From NCBI RefSeq assembly GCF_028737315.1, contig NZ_JAQZAO010000007.1:62001-126000 (forward strand): a stretch of DNA of 64,000 nt, read 5' to 3'. Positions within the stretch are counted from its first letter, which is position 1. The number at the start of each line of letters is the position of its first letter. The position numbers and the translations under genes were made by a program. This document shows positions 1 to 9,200 of this stretch, piece by piece. The notes under the pieces are model-generated. The model did not search any database and was not told the DNA's origin. It worked only from the letters and a program-made list of their open reading frames with translations. This stretch comes from Actinomycetospora lemnae. Its GTDB lineage: Bacteria > Actinomycetota > Actinomycetes > Mycobacteriales > Pseudonocardiaceae.

Positions 1-91
1 CGTCCTCGCCGTCGTCGCGTGGCTGTGGGTGCTGATCCCGTTCGTCTACGGGGTCTACTCCCTCGTCCTCAAGGTGCCGGCGCTCTTCTGA
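1..91 (+). CDS. C-terminal end of a small single-span membrane protein (partial)
   Basis: The frame is open from the left edge to a TGA at 89-91 and gives the last 29 residues, VLAVVAWLWVLIPFVYGVYS then LVLKVPALF. This is one hydrophobic span. The AWLWVxxPFxYGVY pattern resembles the tiny 'MFS transporter small subunit' proteins found beside oxalate/formate-type antiporters in actinobacteria. That family call is from memory of the motif. The start codon and any partner transporter lie outside the window. Confidence 0.6.
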   Translation, partial: VLAVVAWLWVLIPFVYGVYSLVLKVPALF

Positions 92-120
92 GCCGGTCCG
101 GGGCCGCGGGCGACCGGTCG

Positions 121-126
121 TAGCAT
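121..126 (+). promoter_or_regulatory. Candidate -10 box of folC (TAGCAT)
   Basis: TAGCAT fits the actinobacterial TANNNT -10 consensus and begins 11 bases before the GTG at 132. Transcription would start at or next to the start codon, giving a leaderless mRNA. No clear -35 is seen. No Shine-Dalgarno sequence precedes the start, which fits. Confidence 0.5.
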
Positions 127-131
127 CGAGG

Positions 132-1703
132 GTGATGACGAGCGACGACCGATGGGGCTCCGTCCACGCCGACCAGGACGCGTCCGGGGATGCGGACGCC
201 GACGAGCTGGCCCAGCTCCTGGCGATGGCGGGCGGTGCCGACGACTCCGGCTCCGGGCCGGGCGGCGGTGCGCTCGCCGACGCGCTGAGCCAGGGCGTCA
301 CGACGGGCCCGACCGACGACCGGTCCGGTCACGAGCCCGACGACGCCGAGGCGCTCGCGGCGCTGCGCGCCGTGGAGGCCGAGCTCGACGAGCGCTGGCC
401 CGAGACCCGGATCGCGCCGTCGCTCGACCGCATCCGCGCGCTGGTCGAGGTGCTCGGCGACCCGCAGCGGTCCTACCCGGCGATCCACGTCGCCGGCACC
501 AACGGCAAGAGCTCGGTCACGCGGATGATCGACGCGCTGCTGACGCGCATCGGCCCGCGCACGGGGCGGTACACCAGCCCGCACCTGCAGCGGGTCACCG
601 AGCGGATCGCGATCGACGGGGCGCCGATCAGCGCACGGCGCTACGTCGAGATCTACCAGGAGATCGCCCCGTTCCTCGGCATCGTCGACCGCGCGCAGGG
701 CGACGGCCCGAAGCTCTCGAAGTTCGAGGTGCTCACCGGCATGGCCTTCGCCGCGTTCGCGGACGCGCCGGTGGACGTCGCGGTGCTCGAGGTCGGGCTC
801 GGCGGGACCTGGGACGCCACCAACGTCGCCGACGCCGTCGTCGCCGCGATCACGCCGATCGACATCGACCACGTGAACTACCTGGGTCCGGAGCTCGGCG
901 GGATCGCCGCGGAGAAGGCCGGCGTCATCAAGCAGGGCGCCGTCGCCCTCATGGCCGAGCAGTCGCCCGAGGCCGCGAAGGTGCTGCTCGAGCGTGCGGT
1001 GGCGATGGACGCCGAGGTCGCGCGCTCGGGGATGGAGTTCGGGGTGCTCGGGCGCGACGTCGCCGTCGGGGGCCAGCAGCTGCGCCTGCAGGGGCTCGGC
1101 GGCGAGTACGACGACATCTACCTGCCGCTGTTCGGCGAGCACCAAGCGAAGAACGCGGCGCTGGCGCTCGCGAGCGTCGAGGCGTTCTTCGGTGCCGGGG
1201 CGTCGCGCAAGCTCGACATCGACGCCGTCCGCGACGCGTTCGCCTCGGTGCGCGTGCCCGGGCGGCTCGAGCGGCTGCGCTCGGCGCCGACCGTCGTCGT
1301 GGACGCCGCGCACAACCCGCACGGCGCACGGGCGGCGGCCGCCGCGGTGCGCGAGGAGTTCTCGTTCCGCCGGCTGGTCGGGGTCGTCGCGATCCTGGGC
1401 GACAAGGACGCCGAGGGGATCCTCGCCGCGCTCGAGCCGGTGCTCGACGAGGTCGTCGTCACCGCCGTCAGCTCGCCGCGCGCGATGGACGCCGACGAGC
1501 TCGGCAGCCTCGCGGTCGGGTACTTCGGCGCCGACCGCGTGGTCGTCGAGACGCGGATGGACGCCGCGCTCGAGACCGCGATCGGGCTCGCCGAGGAGAC
1601 CGACGACCCCGACACCCCATTTGCCGGCGCGGGCGTGCTGGTGGTGGGTTCGGTCGTCGCGGCCGGCGAGGCTCGCACCCTGCTGGGGCGGGAGCCGCAG
1701 TGA
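132..1703 (+). CDS. folC: Bifunctional folylpolyglutamate synthase / dihydrofolate synthase
   Basis: FolC ligates glutamate to dihydropteroate or tetrahydrofolates with ATP, in the cytoplasm. The protein is 523 residues. The Mur-ligase ATP loop GTNGKSS begins near residue 122, and the C-terminal Mur-ligase domain carries DAAHNPHGARA near residue 390. About 80 acidic, low-complexity residues precede the catalytic domain, longer than in E. coli FolC but common in this order. The start is GTG 132 or the adjacent ATG 135; the -10-like box at 121-126 favours 132. The stop overlaps the next gene (GTGA), so folC and the DUF4233 gene are translationally coupled, as in other actinobacteria. Confidence 0.95.
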   Translation: MMTSDDRWGSVHADQDASGDADADELAQLLAMAGGADDSGSGPGGGALADALSQGVTTGPTDDRSGHEPDDAEALAALRAVEAELDERWPETRIAPSLDRIRALVEVLGDPQRSYPAIHVAGTNGKSSVTRMIDALLTRIGPRTGRYTSPHLQRVTERIAIDGAPISARRYVEIYQEIAPFLGIVDRAQGDGPKLSKFEVLTGMAFAAFADAPVDVAVLEVGLGGTWDATNVADAVVAAITPIDIDHVNYLGPELGGIAAEKAGVIKQGAVALMAEQSPEAAKVLLERAVAMDAEVARSGMEFGVLGRDVAVGGQQLRLQGLGGEYDDIYLPLFGEHQAKNAALALASVEAFFGAGASRKLDIDAVRDAFASVRVPGRLERLRSAPTVVVDAAHNPHGARAAAAAVREEFSFRRLVGVVAILGDKDAEGILAALEPVLDEVVVTAVSSPRAMDADELGSLAVGYFGADRVVVETRMDAALETAIGLAEETDDPDTPFAGAGVLVVGSVVAAGEARTLLGREPQ

Positions 1704-2110
1704 CCACCTCGGGAGACGGAACGGAGCGGAGCTCGACCGTCGGGCCCGACGGCGGCGCGGCGGCGCGCAAGGCGTTCCGCGGGCCGGCGAGCGCCTGCCT
1801 GTCGCTCGAGGTCGTCATCGTGCCGCTCGGCCTGCTCGTCATGGACAAGGTCGAGGGCGGGCTGACGCCGGCGAAGATCGCGTGGGTGGTCGTCCTGACG
1901 CTCGGGATGATCGTCGCGATCGCGACCTTCTCGCGGCCCTGGGGCCTGCCGCTGGCCCTGGGCCTGCAGGTGCTCATGCTGCTCGGCTGGCTCGTGTCCC
2001 CGTCGCTGGGCGTGCTGGGGCTGGTGTTCTGTCTGGTGTGGGCGCTGATGCTGTGGATGCGGCACGAGGTGCTGCGTCGCCAGCGGGAGTGGGCCGAGCG
2101 GGGCGCGTGA
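1700..2110 (+). CDS. DUF4233 family membrane protein
   Basis: This is a 136-residue protein with about four hydrophobic spans (for example ACLSLEVVIVPLGLLVM and LGLQVLMLLGWLVSP) and a basic C-terminal tail (HEVLRRQREWAERGA). It matches the DUF4233 family, almost always found between folC and ndk in actinobacteria; its function is unknown. The GTG start overlaps the folC stop by four bases. The soluble N-terminus contains the peptide GDGTERSSTVG, encoded at 1715-1737 by a copy of the dispersed repeat described in the findings. The repeat therefore seems to have lengthened the variable N-terminal tail. Confidence 0.88.
   Translation: MTTSGDGTERSSTVGPDGGAAARKAFRGPASACLSLEVVIVPLGLLVMDKVEGGLTPAKIAWVVVLTLGMIVAIATFSRPWGLPLALGLQVLMLLGWLVSPSLGVLGLVFCLVWALMLWMRHEVLRRQREWAERGA
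1715..1737 (+). repeat. Dispersed short repeat, copy 1 (inside DUF4233 gene)
   Basis: The segment reads GACGGAACGGAG then CGGAGCTCGAC and shares the 9-mer AGCGGAGCT and the flanks GAC...CGACC with other copies. It is translated in frame as GTERSST, the same frame used by the copy in the acyl-CoA ligase gene. Confidence 0.55.
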
Positions 2111-2120
2111 CCCGGCTCGT

Positions 2121-2126
2121 TAGGCT
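2121..2126 (+). promoter_or_regulatory. Candidate -10 box of ndk (TAGGCT)
   Basis: TAGGCT lies just after the DUF4233 stop and about 40 bases before the ndk start. This would give a short leader that contains the ndk ribosome binding site. No convincing -35 is seen. Confidence 0.4.
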
Positions 2127-2165
2127 CGTGCCCCGTCACTGCGGTACATCTGTGAGGGGAACGAC

Positions 2166-2570
2166 GTGGACGAGCGCACCCTGGTGCTGGTCAAGCCCGA
2201 CGGCGTGGCGCGGGGCCTGGTCGGCGAGGTCATCTCGCGCATCGAGCGCAAGGGCCTGCGCCTGGTGTCGCTGGAGCTGAAGACCGTCGACCGCGGCCTC
2301 GCCGAGCAGCACTACGCCGAGCACGAGGGCAAGGGCTTCTACGAGGACCTGCTGAGCTTCATCACCTCGGCGCCGGTCGCCGCGATGGTCGTCGAGGGCC
2401 CGCGCGCCGTCGCCGCCTTCCGCCAGATCGCCGGCGGCACCGACCCCGTCGAGAAGGCCGTGCCCGGGTCCATCCGCGGCGACCTGGCCCTCGAGACGGG
2501 CTCGAACATCGTGCACGGCTCCGACTCGCCCGAGTCCGCCGAGCGCGAGATCAAGCTCTGGTTCGGCTGA
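2166..2570 (+). CDS. ndk: Nucleoside diphosphate kinase
   Basis: Ndk transfers the gamma phosphate of ATP to nucleoside diphosphates through a phosphohistidine. The 134-residue length is typical. The N-terminal strand [12 protein letters not shown] and the active-site motif NIVHGSDS are present, the catalytic histidine being about residue 117. The GTG start is preceded by a good Shine-Dalgarno sequence (GAGGGG, six bases of spacing). The folC-DUF4233-ndk order is conserved in actinobacteria. A strong hairpin follows the stop codon, so the gene probably ends a transcription unit. Confidence 0.97.
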   Translation: MDERTLVLVKPDGVARGLVGEVISRIERKGLRLVSLELKTVDRGLAEQHYAEHEGKGFYEDLLSFITSAPVAAMVVEGPRAVAAFRQIAGGTDPVEKAVPGSIRGDLALETGSNIVHGSDSPESAEREIKLWFG

Positions 2571-2578
2571 TCGCCTGA

Positions 2579-2609
2579 CGCCGGGTGGGCCCTCCGGGCC
2601 CACCCGGCG
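2579..2609 (+). terminator. Hairpin terminator after ndk
   Basis: A perfect 14-bp inverted repeat, CGCCGGGTGGGCCC and GGGCCCACCCGGCG, flanks a TCC loop nine bases after the ndk stop. There is no T-tract, which is usual for actinobacterial terminators. Confidence 0.75.
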
Positions 2610-2648
2610 GCGTGGCCCCGGGTGGGCCGGACCGCCCGGGCGGCTCGT

Positions 2649-2654
2649 TACCCT
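2649..2654 (+). promoter_or_regulatory. Candidate -10 box (TACCCT) of a leaderless gene
   Basis: TACCCT starts exactly 12 bases before the GTG at 2661 and follows the ndk terminator. This is the spacing seen for leaderless actinobacterial transcripts, and it supports GTG 2661 as the start of the radical SAM gene. Confidence 0.55.
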
Positions 2655-2660
2655 GGGTGG

Positions 2661-4688
2661 GTGGTCGAGTCCGTGTTCGAGAGCCTGGAACCCCTGCTGC
2701 CCCGGGTCCGCAAGCCGGTGCAGTACGTGGGCGGCGAGCGCAACGCGGGGACCAAGCCGTGGGAGTCGGTGCCGGTCCACTGGGCGCTCTGCTACCCCGA
2801 CGCGTACGAGGTCGGGCTGCCCAACCAAGGCCTGATGATCCTCTACGAGGTCCTCAACGAGCGCCCCGACGCGCTCGCCGAGCGCACCTACGCCGTGTGG
2901 CCGGACCTCGCCGCGCTGATGCGCGAGCACGGGGTGCCGCAGTTCACCGTCGACGGCCACCGGCCGGTCGGTGCGTTCGACGTGCTCGGCGTCAGCTTCG
3001 CCACCGAGCTCGGCTACACGAACCTCCTGTCGATCCTCGACCTCGCCGGCATCCCGCTCCGCGCCGCCGACCGCACCACCGAGCACCCCTTGGTGCTCGC
3101 GGGCGGTCATGCGGCGTTCAACCCGGAGCCGGTCGCCGACTTCGTCGACCTCGTCGCCCTGGGCGACGGGGAGGAGGTCGTCGGCGACATCACCGACGTC
3201 GTCAAGGCGGCGCAGACCGAGGGCCTGGACCGGCGGGAGACCCTCGAGCGCCTGGCCGCGGTGCCCGGCGTCTACGTCCCGGGGCTCTACGAGGTCACCT
3301 ACGGCGACGACGGCACCATTGCCGCGGTCACGCCGACCAGCCCGGCGGCCCCGGATCGCGTCCACAAGCGGACGACCTCCGACCTCGACGACTGGCCCTA
3401 CCCCAAGAAGCCGCTCGTGCCGATGGCCGAGACCGTGCACGAGCGGATGAGCGTCGAGATCTTCCGCGGCTGCACGCGCGGGTGCCGCTTCTGCCAGGCC
3501 GGCATGATCACGCGCCCGGTGCGCGAGCGGTCGCCGCAGGGCGTGGGGGAGATGGTCGAGCAGGGGCTGAAGAGCTCGGGCTACCACGAGGTGGGCCTGC
3601 TCTCGCTGTCGTCGGCCGACCACTCGGGCATCGGCGAGATCGCCAAGGGCCTCGCCGACCGCTACGAGGGCACCGGCACCGGGCTGTCCCTGCCCTCCAC
3701 CCGCGTCGACGCGTTCAACGTCACCCTCGCCGAGGAGCTGACGCGCTCCGGCCGCCGCAGTGGCCTGACCTTCGCCCCCGAGGGCGGGTCGGAGCGGCTG
3801 CGCAAGGTGATCAACAAGATGGTCTCCGAGGAGGAGCTCATCGCGACCGTCTCCACCGCGTACGAGCACGGGTGGCGCCAGGTCAAGCTCTACTTCATGT
3901 GCGGTCTGCCGACCGAGACCGACGAGGACGTGCTGCAGATCGCGTCGATGGCCCACGAGGTCATCCGCGCCGGCCGCAAGGCCGCGGGCCGGGGCGACGT
4001 GCGCGCGACGGTGTCGATCGGCGCCTTCGTGCCCAAGCCGCACACGCCGTTCCAGTGGGCCGGGCAGACGGCGCCCGAGGTGGTCGACGCGCGGCTGCGC
4101 AAGCTCCGCGAGGCCATCAACAGCGACCGCTCGCTGGGCCGCAACATCGGCCTGCGCTACCACGACGGGCAGCCCAGCCTGGTCGAGGGCCTGCTCAGCC
4201 GGGGTGACCGGCGAATCGGTCGCGTCATCGAGCGCGCCTGGCGCGAGGGCCAGCAGTTCGACGGCTGGAGCGAGTACTTCTCCTTCGAGCGCTGGGTGGC
4301 GGCCGCCGCGAGCGAGCTCCCCGACCAGGGGGTCGACCTCGCGTGGTTCACCACCCGCGAGCGCGGCGAGCACGAGGTCCTGCCCTGGGACCACCTCGAC
4401 TCCGGGCTCGACCGCGGCTGGCTCTGGGACGACTGGCAGGACGCCCTGGCCGCCGAGGAGCAGGACGACTGCCGCTGGACGCCGTGCTTCGACTGCGGCG
4501 TGTGCCCGACGATGGGCACGGAGATCCAGATTGGCCCGCATCAGGTGATACAGCCGGGGCGTCCCTCGCTGCCGATCACGCCGGTCGAGCACCGCACGTC
4601 CACCCCTGTCCGCAACCCCGCCTTCGCGACCACCGCGACCACCGCGACCACCGCGACCACCGCGACCGCGGCGGGGCGTGCGGAGTGA
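2661..4688 (+). CDS. TIGR03960-family B12-binding-like radical SAM protein
   Basis: The protein is 675 residues from GTG 2661. The N-terminal B12-binding-like half contains CYPDAYEVGLPNQGLMILYE. The radical SAM half carries the cluster motif GCTRGCRFCQAG, with cysteines at about 271, 275 and 278 that bind a 4Fe-4S cluster. A C-terminal CFDCGVC element may bind another metal or cluster. TIGR03960 proteins nearly always occur with a TIGR03936 (DUF2344) partner, found here one gene downstream, and often next to rne/rng. The reaction is unknown; tRNA or rRNA modification is only a guess from context. The last ~15 residues come from a 9-bp tandem repeat. The frame is also open upstream to 2622, but a -10-like box lies in that stretch. 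Confidence 0.9.
   Translation: MVESVFESLEPLLPRVRKPVQYVGGERNAGTKPWESVPVHWALCYPDAYEVGLPNQGLMILYEVLNERPDALAERTYAVWPDLAALMREHGVPQFTVDGHRPVGAFDVLGVSFATELGYTNLLSILDLAGIPLRAADRTTEHPLVLAGGHAAFNPEPVADFVDLVALGDGEEVVGDITDVVKAAQTEGLDRRETLERLAAVPGVYVPGLYEVTYGDDGTIAAVTPTSPAAPDRVHKRTTSDLDDWPYPKKPLVPMAETVHERMSVEIFRGCTRGCRFCQAGMITRPVRERSPQGVGEMVEQGLKSSGYHEVGLLSLSSADHSGIGEIAKGLADRYEGTGTGLSLPSTRVDAFNVTLAEELTRSGRRSGLTFAPEGGSERLRKVINKMVSEEELIATVSTAYEHGWRQVKLYFMCGLPTETDEDVLQIASMAHEVIRAGRKAAGRGDVRATVSIGAFVPKPHTPFQWAGQTAPEVVDARLRKLREAINSDRSLGRNIGLRYHDGQPSLVEGLLSRGDRRIGRVIERAWREGQQFDGWSEYFSFERWVAAAASELPDQGVDLAWFTTRERGEHEVLPWDHLDSGLDRGWLWDDWQDALAAEEQDDCRWTPCFDCGVCPTMGTEIQIGPHQVIQPGRPSLPITPVEHRTSTPVRNPAFATTATTATTATTATAAGRAE
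4626..4667 (+). repeat. 9-bp tandem repeat (GCGACCACC)n in a gene 3' end
   Basis: Four complete GCGACCACC units plus a partial fifth encode a run of Ala-Thr-Thr at the C-terminus of the radical SAM protein. Gain or loss of a unit keeps the frame. Confidence 0.9.
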
Positions 4689-5277
4689 GCGGGGCCGAGC
4701 GCCCGTGAGCGCGGCCGGGTCGCGCCCCGATCAGCCCCGGTCACCGGAGCGGACGGAAGCGCCGGCAGGTACGGAACGTCCCGCGCCCGAGGTCCGGGTG
4801 CGCCGGGCGGGCCCGACCGACGGCGACGCGGTCGCGGCGCTGCGCCGTGCCTGGGTCGAGCAGCGCGGCCGCGCCGCGCCGGGCGAGGACCCGGGCTTCG
4901 AGCAGGTCTTCGCGACGTGGTGGCGCGCCGAGCTCTCGCACCACGTCGTGTGGGTGGCCGAGGCGGAGAGCGGCGACGGCTGGGACGTCGTCGGGTCCCT
5001 CGACGTCGCCGAGGTCGCCGCCATGCCCGCGCCCGGGCGGCCGGGGGAGCGGTGGGGCTACGTCGGCAGCCTCGTCGCGCTCGGGGCCGCGCCGCGCGGG
5101 GTACCCCGCAAGCTCCTCGGCGCGGCCGTCGCCCACGCCCGCGAGCGAGGGCTGGTGCGGCTGGTGCTGCGCCCCTCGCCGGCGGGCGCGGCCTTCTACC
5201 GCGCCGCCGGGTTCGCCCCGGCCGGCGACGACATCGTGGTCCTCCCCACCGGCGGGGGACCGGGAGGGACGAGCTGA
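4678..5277 (+). CDS. GNAT-family N-acetyltransferase
   Basis: The 199-residue protein has an N-terminal low-complexity stretch of about 40 residues, then a GNAT fold starting EVRVRRAGPTDGDAVAALRRAW. The acetyl-CoA region is VPRKLLGAAVAHARERG and the end is AAFYRAAGFAPAGDDIVVLP. The substrate is unknown. Motif A is weak (no clean RxxGxG/A). The start could be GTG 4678, overlapping the upstream gene by 11 bases, or GTG 4705; neither has a clear ribosome binding site. The gene lies between two genes whose products usually act together, with an overlap at its 3' end, so it is co-transcribed with them. Confidence 0.75.
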   Translation: MRSERGRAPVSAAGSRPDQPRSPERTEAPAGTERPAPEVRVRRAGPTDGDAVAALRRAWVEQRGRAAPGEDPGFEQVFATWWRAELSHHVVWVAEAESGDGWDVVGSLDVAEVAAMPAPGRPGERWGYVGSLVALGAAPRGVPRKLLGAAVAHARERGLVRLVLRPSPAGAAFYRAAGFAPAGDDIVVLPTGGGPGGTS

Positions 5278-6101
5278 TGGCGGAGACGCAGGCCGGACGG
5301 CCCTCGGCGCTCACGGCCAAGGCCGGCGACGCGCCGCACCCGTCGGCGCCGGTCGTCGGGAAGCTGCGCATGCGCTACGCCAAGCGCGGGCGGGCGCGGT
5401 TCAGCTCGCACCGCGACATCGCGCGGACGATGGAGTGGACGCTGCGCCGCGCGGGGGTGCCGGTGGCGCTGTCGCAGGGGTTCAGCCCGCACCCGCGGCT
5501 CTCGTGGATCGGCGCCGCTCCCACGGGCGCGGCGAGCGAGGCGGAGTACCTCGAGATCGGCGTCACCGAGCACCTCGACCCGGCGCTCGTGGCCCGCGAG
5601 GTCGACGCGGTGCTGCCCGACGGGCTCGCCGTCATCGAGGTCGTGCCGGCGGGACCGGGCGCGCTCGCCGACCGGATCGACGCCAGCCGCTGGGAGATCG
5701 AGACGCCCGGCGTGTCCGACGACACCCTCGCGCCGGCGATCGCGGCGTTCCTCGCCGCCCCGGAGGTGTCGGTGGAACGCGTCACGAAGAACGGCCCGAA
5801 GCCGCTGGACGTGCGAGCAGCGGTCGCCGAACTGCGTCTTTCGCTCACCCGGACGGACGAACCGGTCGACGCCGACCGGGAGGACCGTGCACGAGCGGCG
5901 ACGTGTGGGAGACTGACGGCGGTCGTACGGCACACCACGCCGGCCGCACGACCCGACGATGTGTGCAGTGCCCTCCGCGCCGTCGCCGGCCTCGAGTTCC
6001 CGGAGCCCAACAGGGCCACCCGGTGGGCGCAGGGACGGCTCGACGAGCGCGGGGAGCTGATCGACCCGCTCGCGGCGGACCGCGCGGCACCCACCGCGTA
6101 G
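5277..6101 (+). CDS. TIGR03936-family (DUF2344) radical-SAM-linked protein
   Basis: The protein is 274 residues from an ATG sharing one base with the upstream stop (TGATG). The domain begins at KLRMRYAKRGRARFSSHRDI and contains the conserved LSQGFSPHPRLSW stretch. The family is defined by its linkage or fusion to TIGR03960 radical SAM proteins and its position before the RNase E/G gene. It probably forms a functional pair with the product of 2661-4688. The biochemical role is not established. The region to the next gene (6102-6283) shows no further gene and should hold the rne leader. Confidence 0.88.
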   Translation: MAETQAGRPSALTAKAGDAPHPSAPVVGKLRMRYAKRGRARFSSHRDIARTMEWTLRRAGVPVALSQGFSPHPRLSWIGAAPTGAASEAEYLEIGVTEHLDPALVAREVDAVLPDGLAVIEVVPAGPGALADRIDASRWEIETPGVSDDTLAPAIAAFLAAPEVSVERVTKNGPKPLDVRAAVAELRLSLTRTDEPVDADREDRARAATCGRLTAVVRHTTPAARPDDVCSALRAVAGLEFPEPNRATRWAQGRLDERGELIDPLAADRAAPTA

Positions 6102-6283
6102 TCCCCAGGACGGGCCCGGTCGGCCTCGGTGCTCCCACATCGGCGACCGCACGGTCCGACGGCTCCCGAACTCGCCGGCCGTGCCGCAATCGGCGGCCGT
6201 CCCCGACGACCGCCCAGGCGAGACCACGCGAGGCCCCCGTGTGGCCGCGACCCCCGGGTCGCGCCCGGGGGCGGAGGAGATGG

Positions 6284-9200
6284 ATGACCGACATCGACAC
6301 CCCCTCCGGCGGAGACTCCGCCGCGGGGGGTTCCGTCGCACCCGGACGCCCCGACGACGCGGTTCTGGCCGCGCTCCCGGACAAGGCGCGGGTGCACGCC
6401 CTGGCCCGCGTCCTGGGCACGTCCAGCCGCGAGCTGCTGGCCGTGCTCGCCCGGCTCGGGGTGGGGGCGCGCAGCGCGCAGTCCAGCGTCGACCGTGGCG
6501 TCGTCGCCCGGGTCGTCGAGGACCTGTTCCCGACGCCGGGTGCCCCGGCCGGCACCACCGTGGCCGGTCCGATCGCCGAGGCCACCCCGAGCGCCGCGCC
6601 GGTGCTCGACGACCTGCCGGAGCCCGCGGACTCGGTCTCAGCGCTCGACACCGCCCCTGACACCACAGACGACACCACTGGTGTCGCGGACAGTGCCGGA
6701 GAGAGTGTCGGTGACGCCGCGACGACCCTGCCCGGCCAGGCGCCCGCGAGCGCGCCGAGCGTGGCCGCGCCGGCCTTCGCCGCGCCGATGTTCCTGGCGC
6801 CCGAGTCGACGAGCACCCCGGAGGCCGCGCCGTCCCGCACGCGCCGCCGTCGGGGCAGCCGCTCCACCGGCGTCGTGACCCCGGGCGAGGCCACCGAGAC
6901 CGAGACCACCGGCGAGCCCACGCCCGCCGAGGACGAGCAGCCCGCCACCACCGAGGCGTCCACCCCGGCCGACACCACCGCGGCGCCCGAGAGCGGGCCC
7001 GAGTCGGGCGAGCCCGGCGACGGTGACGACGACGAGGACGGCGGCCGCCGCCGTCGGCGCCGCGGGCGCCGCGGGCGCGGGCGCGGCCGCGGCGGCAGCG
7101 ACGACACCGACGGCAGCGACACCGGCGAGGGCGGCGACGCCGAGGGCGACGACCAGGGCGAGTCGGACGACGCGTCGGGTGACAGCTCCGCCGAGACCGA
7201 CGCGGGCGACGACGACAGCGGCGACGACGAGGACACCGCCGAGGGCAGCGAGGGCGAGTCGTCCGGCGGCTCGCGGCGGCGTCGTCGCCGGCGTCGTCGC
7301 TCCTCCGACGCCGACAGCTCGTCGGGCGACACCCCCACCGAGGGCGACGACCCGCCGGACACCGTCACCCACGTCCGCGACCGGGTCGAGCGCCCCGAGG
7401 GCGGCCGCTCGTCCAACGACGAGGTGCGCGGGGTCAAGGGCTCGACGCGGCTCGAGGCCAAGCGCCAGCGTCGCCGCGACGGCCGCGAGTCCGGACGCCG
7501 CCGCCCGGCGATCCTCTCGGAGTCGGAGTTCCTGGCCCGCCGCGAGGCCGTCGAGCGCACGATGGTCGTGCGCCAGCAGGCCGGCCGCAGCCAGATCGGG
7601 GTGCTCGAGGACGGCGTCCTCGTGGAGCACTTCGTGGCGGGCGAGGGCCAGAACTCGATGGTCGGCAACGTCTACCTCGGCCGGGTGCAGAACGTGCTCC
7701 CGTCGATGGAGGCGGCGTTCGTCGACATCGGCCGGGGCCGCAACGCCGTGCTCTACGCCGGCGAGGTCAACTGGGACGCCTCGGGCCTCGAGGGCAAGCA
7801 GCGCAAGATCGAGCAGGCGCTCTCGACCGGCGACCAGGTGCTCGTCCAGGTCACGAAGGACCCGGTCGGCCACAAGGGCGCCCGCCTGACCACCCAGATC
7901 AGCCTGCCCGGCCGCTTCCTCGTCTACGTGCCCGCGGGCGGGGCCACCGGCATCAGCCGCAAGCTCCCCGACACCGAGCGCAAGCGCCTCAAGGAGATCC
8001 TCAAGCGGATCGTCCCCGACGAGTCGGGCGTGATCATCCGTACGGCCGCCGAGGGCGTCAGCGAGGAGGACCTCGAGCGCGACGTCCGCCGGCTCACCGC
8101 GCAGTGGGAGGCGATCGAGAAGTCGGCCTCCGGCGCGAAGAGCGCGAAGGGCCCGACGCTGGTCTACGAGGAGCCCGACCTCCTCATCCGCGTCGTCCGC
8201 GACATGTTCAACGAGGACTTCTCCTCGCTCGTCGTCTCCGGCGAGCGGGCGTGGGAGACCCTCGAGGGCTACGTCTCGCACGTCGCGCCCGAGCTCGCGG
8301 GGCGCCTGACGCGTCACGTCGGTCCGCAGGACGTGTTCGCCGCGTACCGGATCGACGAGCAGCTGATCAAGGCGCTCGACCGCAAGGTCTGGCTGCCCTC
8401 GGGCGGCACGCTGGTCATCGACCGCACCGAGGCGATGACCGTGGTCGACGTCAACACCGGCAAGTTCACCGGCTCCGGCGGCAACCTCGAGGAGACGGTC
8501 ACCCGCAACAACCTCGAGGCCGCCGAGGAGATCGTCCGCCAGCTCCGGCTGCGCGACATCGGCGGGATGATCGTCATCGACTTCATCGACATGGTCCTGG
8601 AGTCGAACCGCGACCTCGTGCTGCGCCGGCTGACCGAGTGCCTGGGCCGCGACCGCACGCGCCACCAGGTCTCCGAGGTCACCTCGCTCGGCCTGGTGCA
8701 GATGACGCGCAAGCGCGTCGGCCAGGGCCTGCTCGACGAGTTCTCGACCACCTGCGAGCACTGCCGCGGCCGCGGCGTCATCGTCTCCACCGAGCCGGTG
8801 ATCGGTCACGACCACGGCGCGTCGGGGTCCAACGGCAGCAGCACGAACGGCCAGGGCGGCTCGACCGGCTCGAACGGATCGAACGGGTCGAACGGCTCGG
8901 GCAAGGGCTCCGGTGAGGGCTCCGGCGGGTCGTCCGGGCGTCGGGGCCGGCGTGGTCGCCGGGCCGAGCGCTCCGAGGGCGCGTCGCCCGCGACGGTCGC
9001 GGCCGCCACCGGCCTGCTGCCCGGCGGCGACGACGAGGACGAGCCGGAGACCGTCGAGACCGCGACCGAGGTCACCGCGGAGGTCACGGCGGAGACCACC
9101 GCCGAGGCCGGCGCCGGGGAGTCGGGCACGGTCGGGGACGGGGACGCCGCCGCCGAGACCGTCGTCGAGGCGGACGAGGCCGAGGTCGAGCTGGAGGCGG

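Noticed and set aside
2136-4592. 818-codon open frame on the minus strand opposite ndk and the radical SAM gene
   Set aside because: Its translation is low-complexity Arg/Gly/Asp/Leu with no domain. It is the usual antisense shadow of high-GC genes; the plus-strand proteins have clear motifs.
4626-4667. CRISPR-like direct repeats
   Set aside because: Units of nine bases without spacers, inside a reading frame: a simple tandem repeat.
8830-8920. Repeated TCGAACGG-type units in rne considered as a mobile repeat
   Set aside because: They encode Asn-Gly-Ser linker repeats in the disordered tail and are explained as coding low-complexity.
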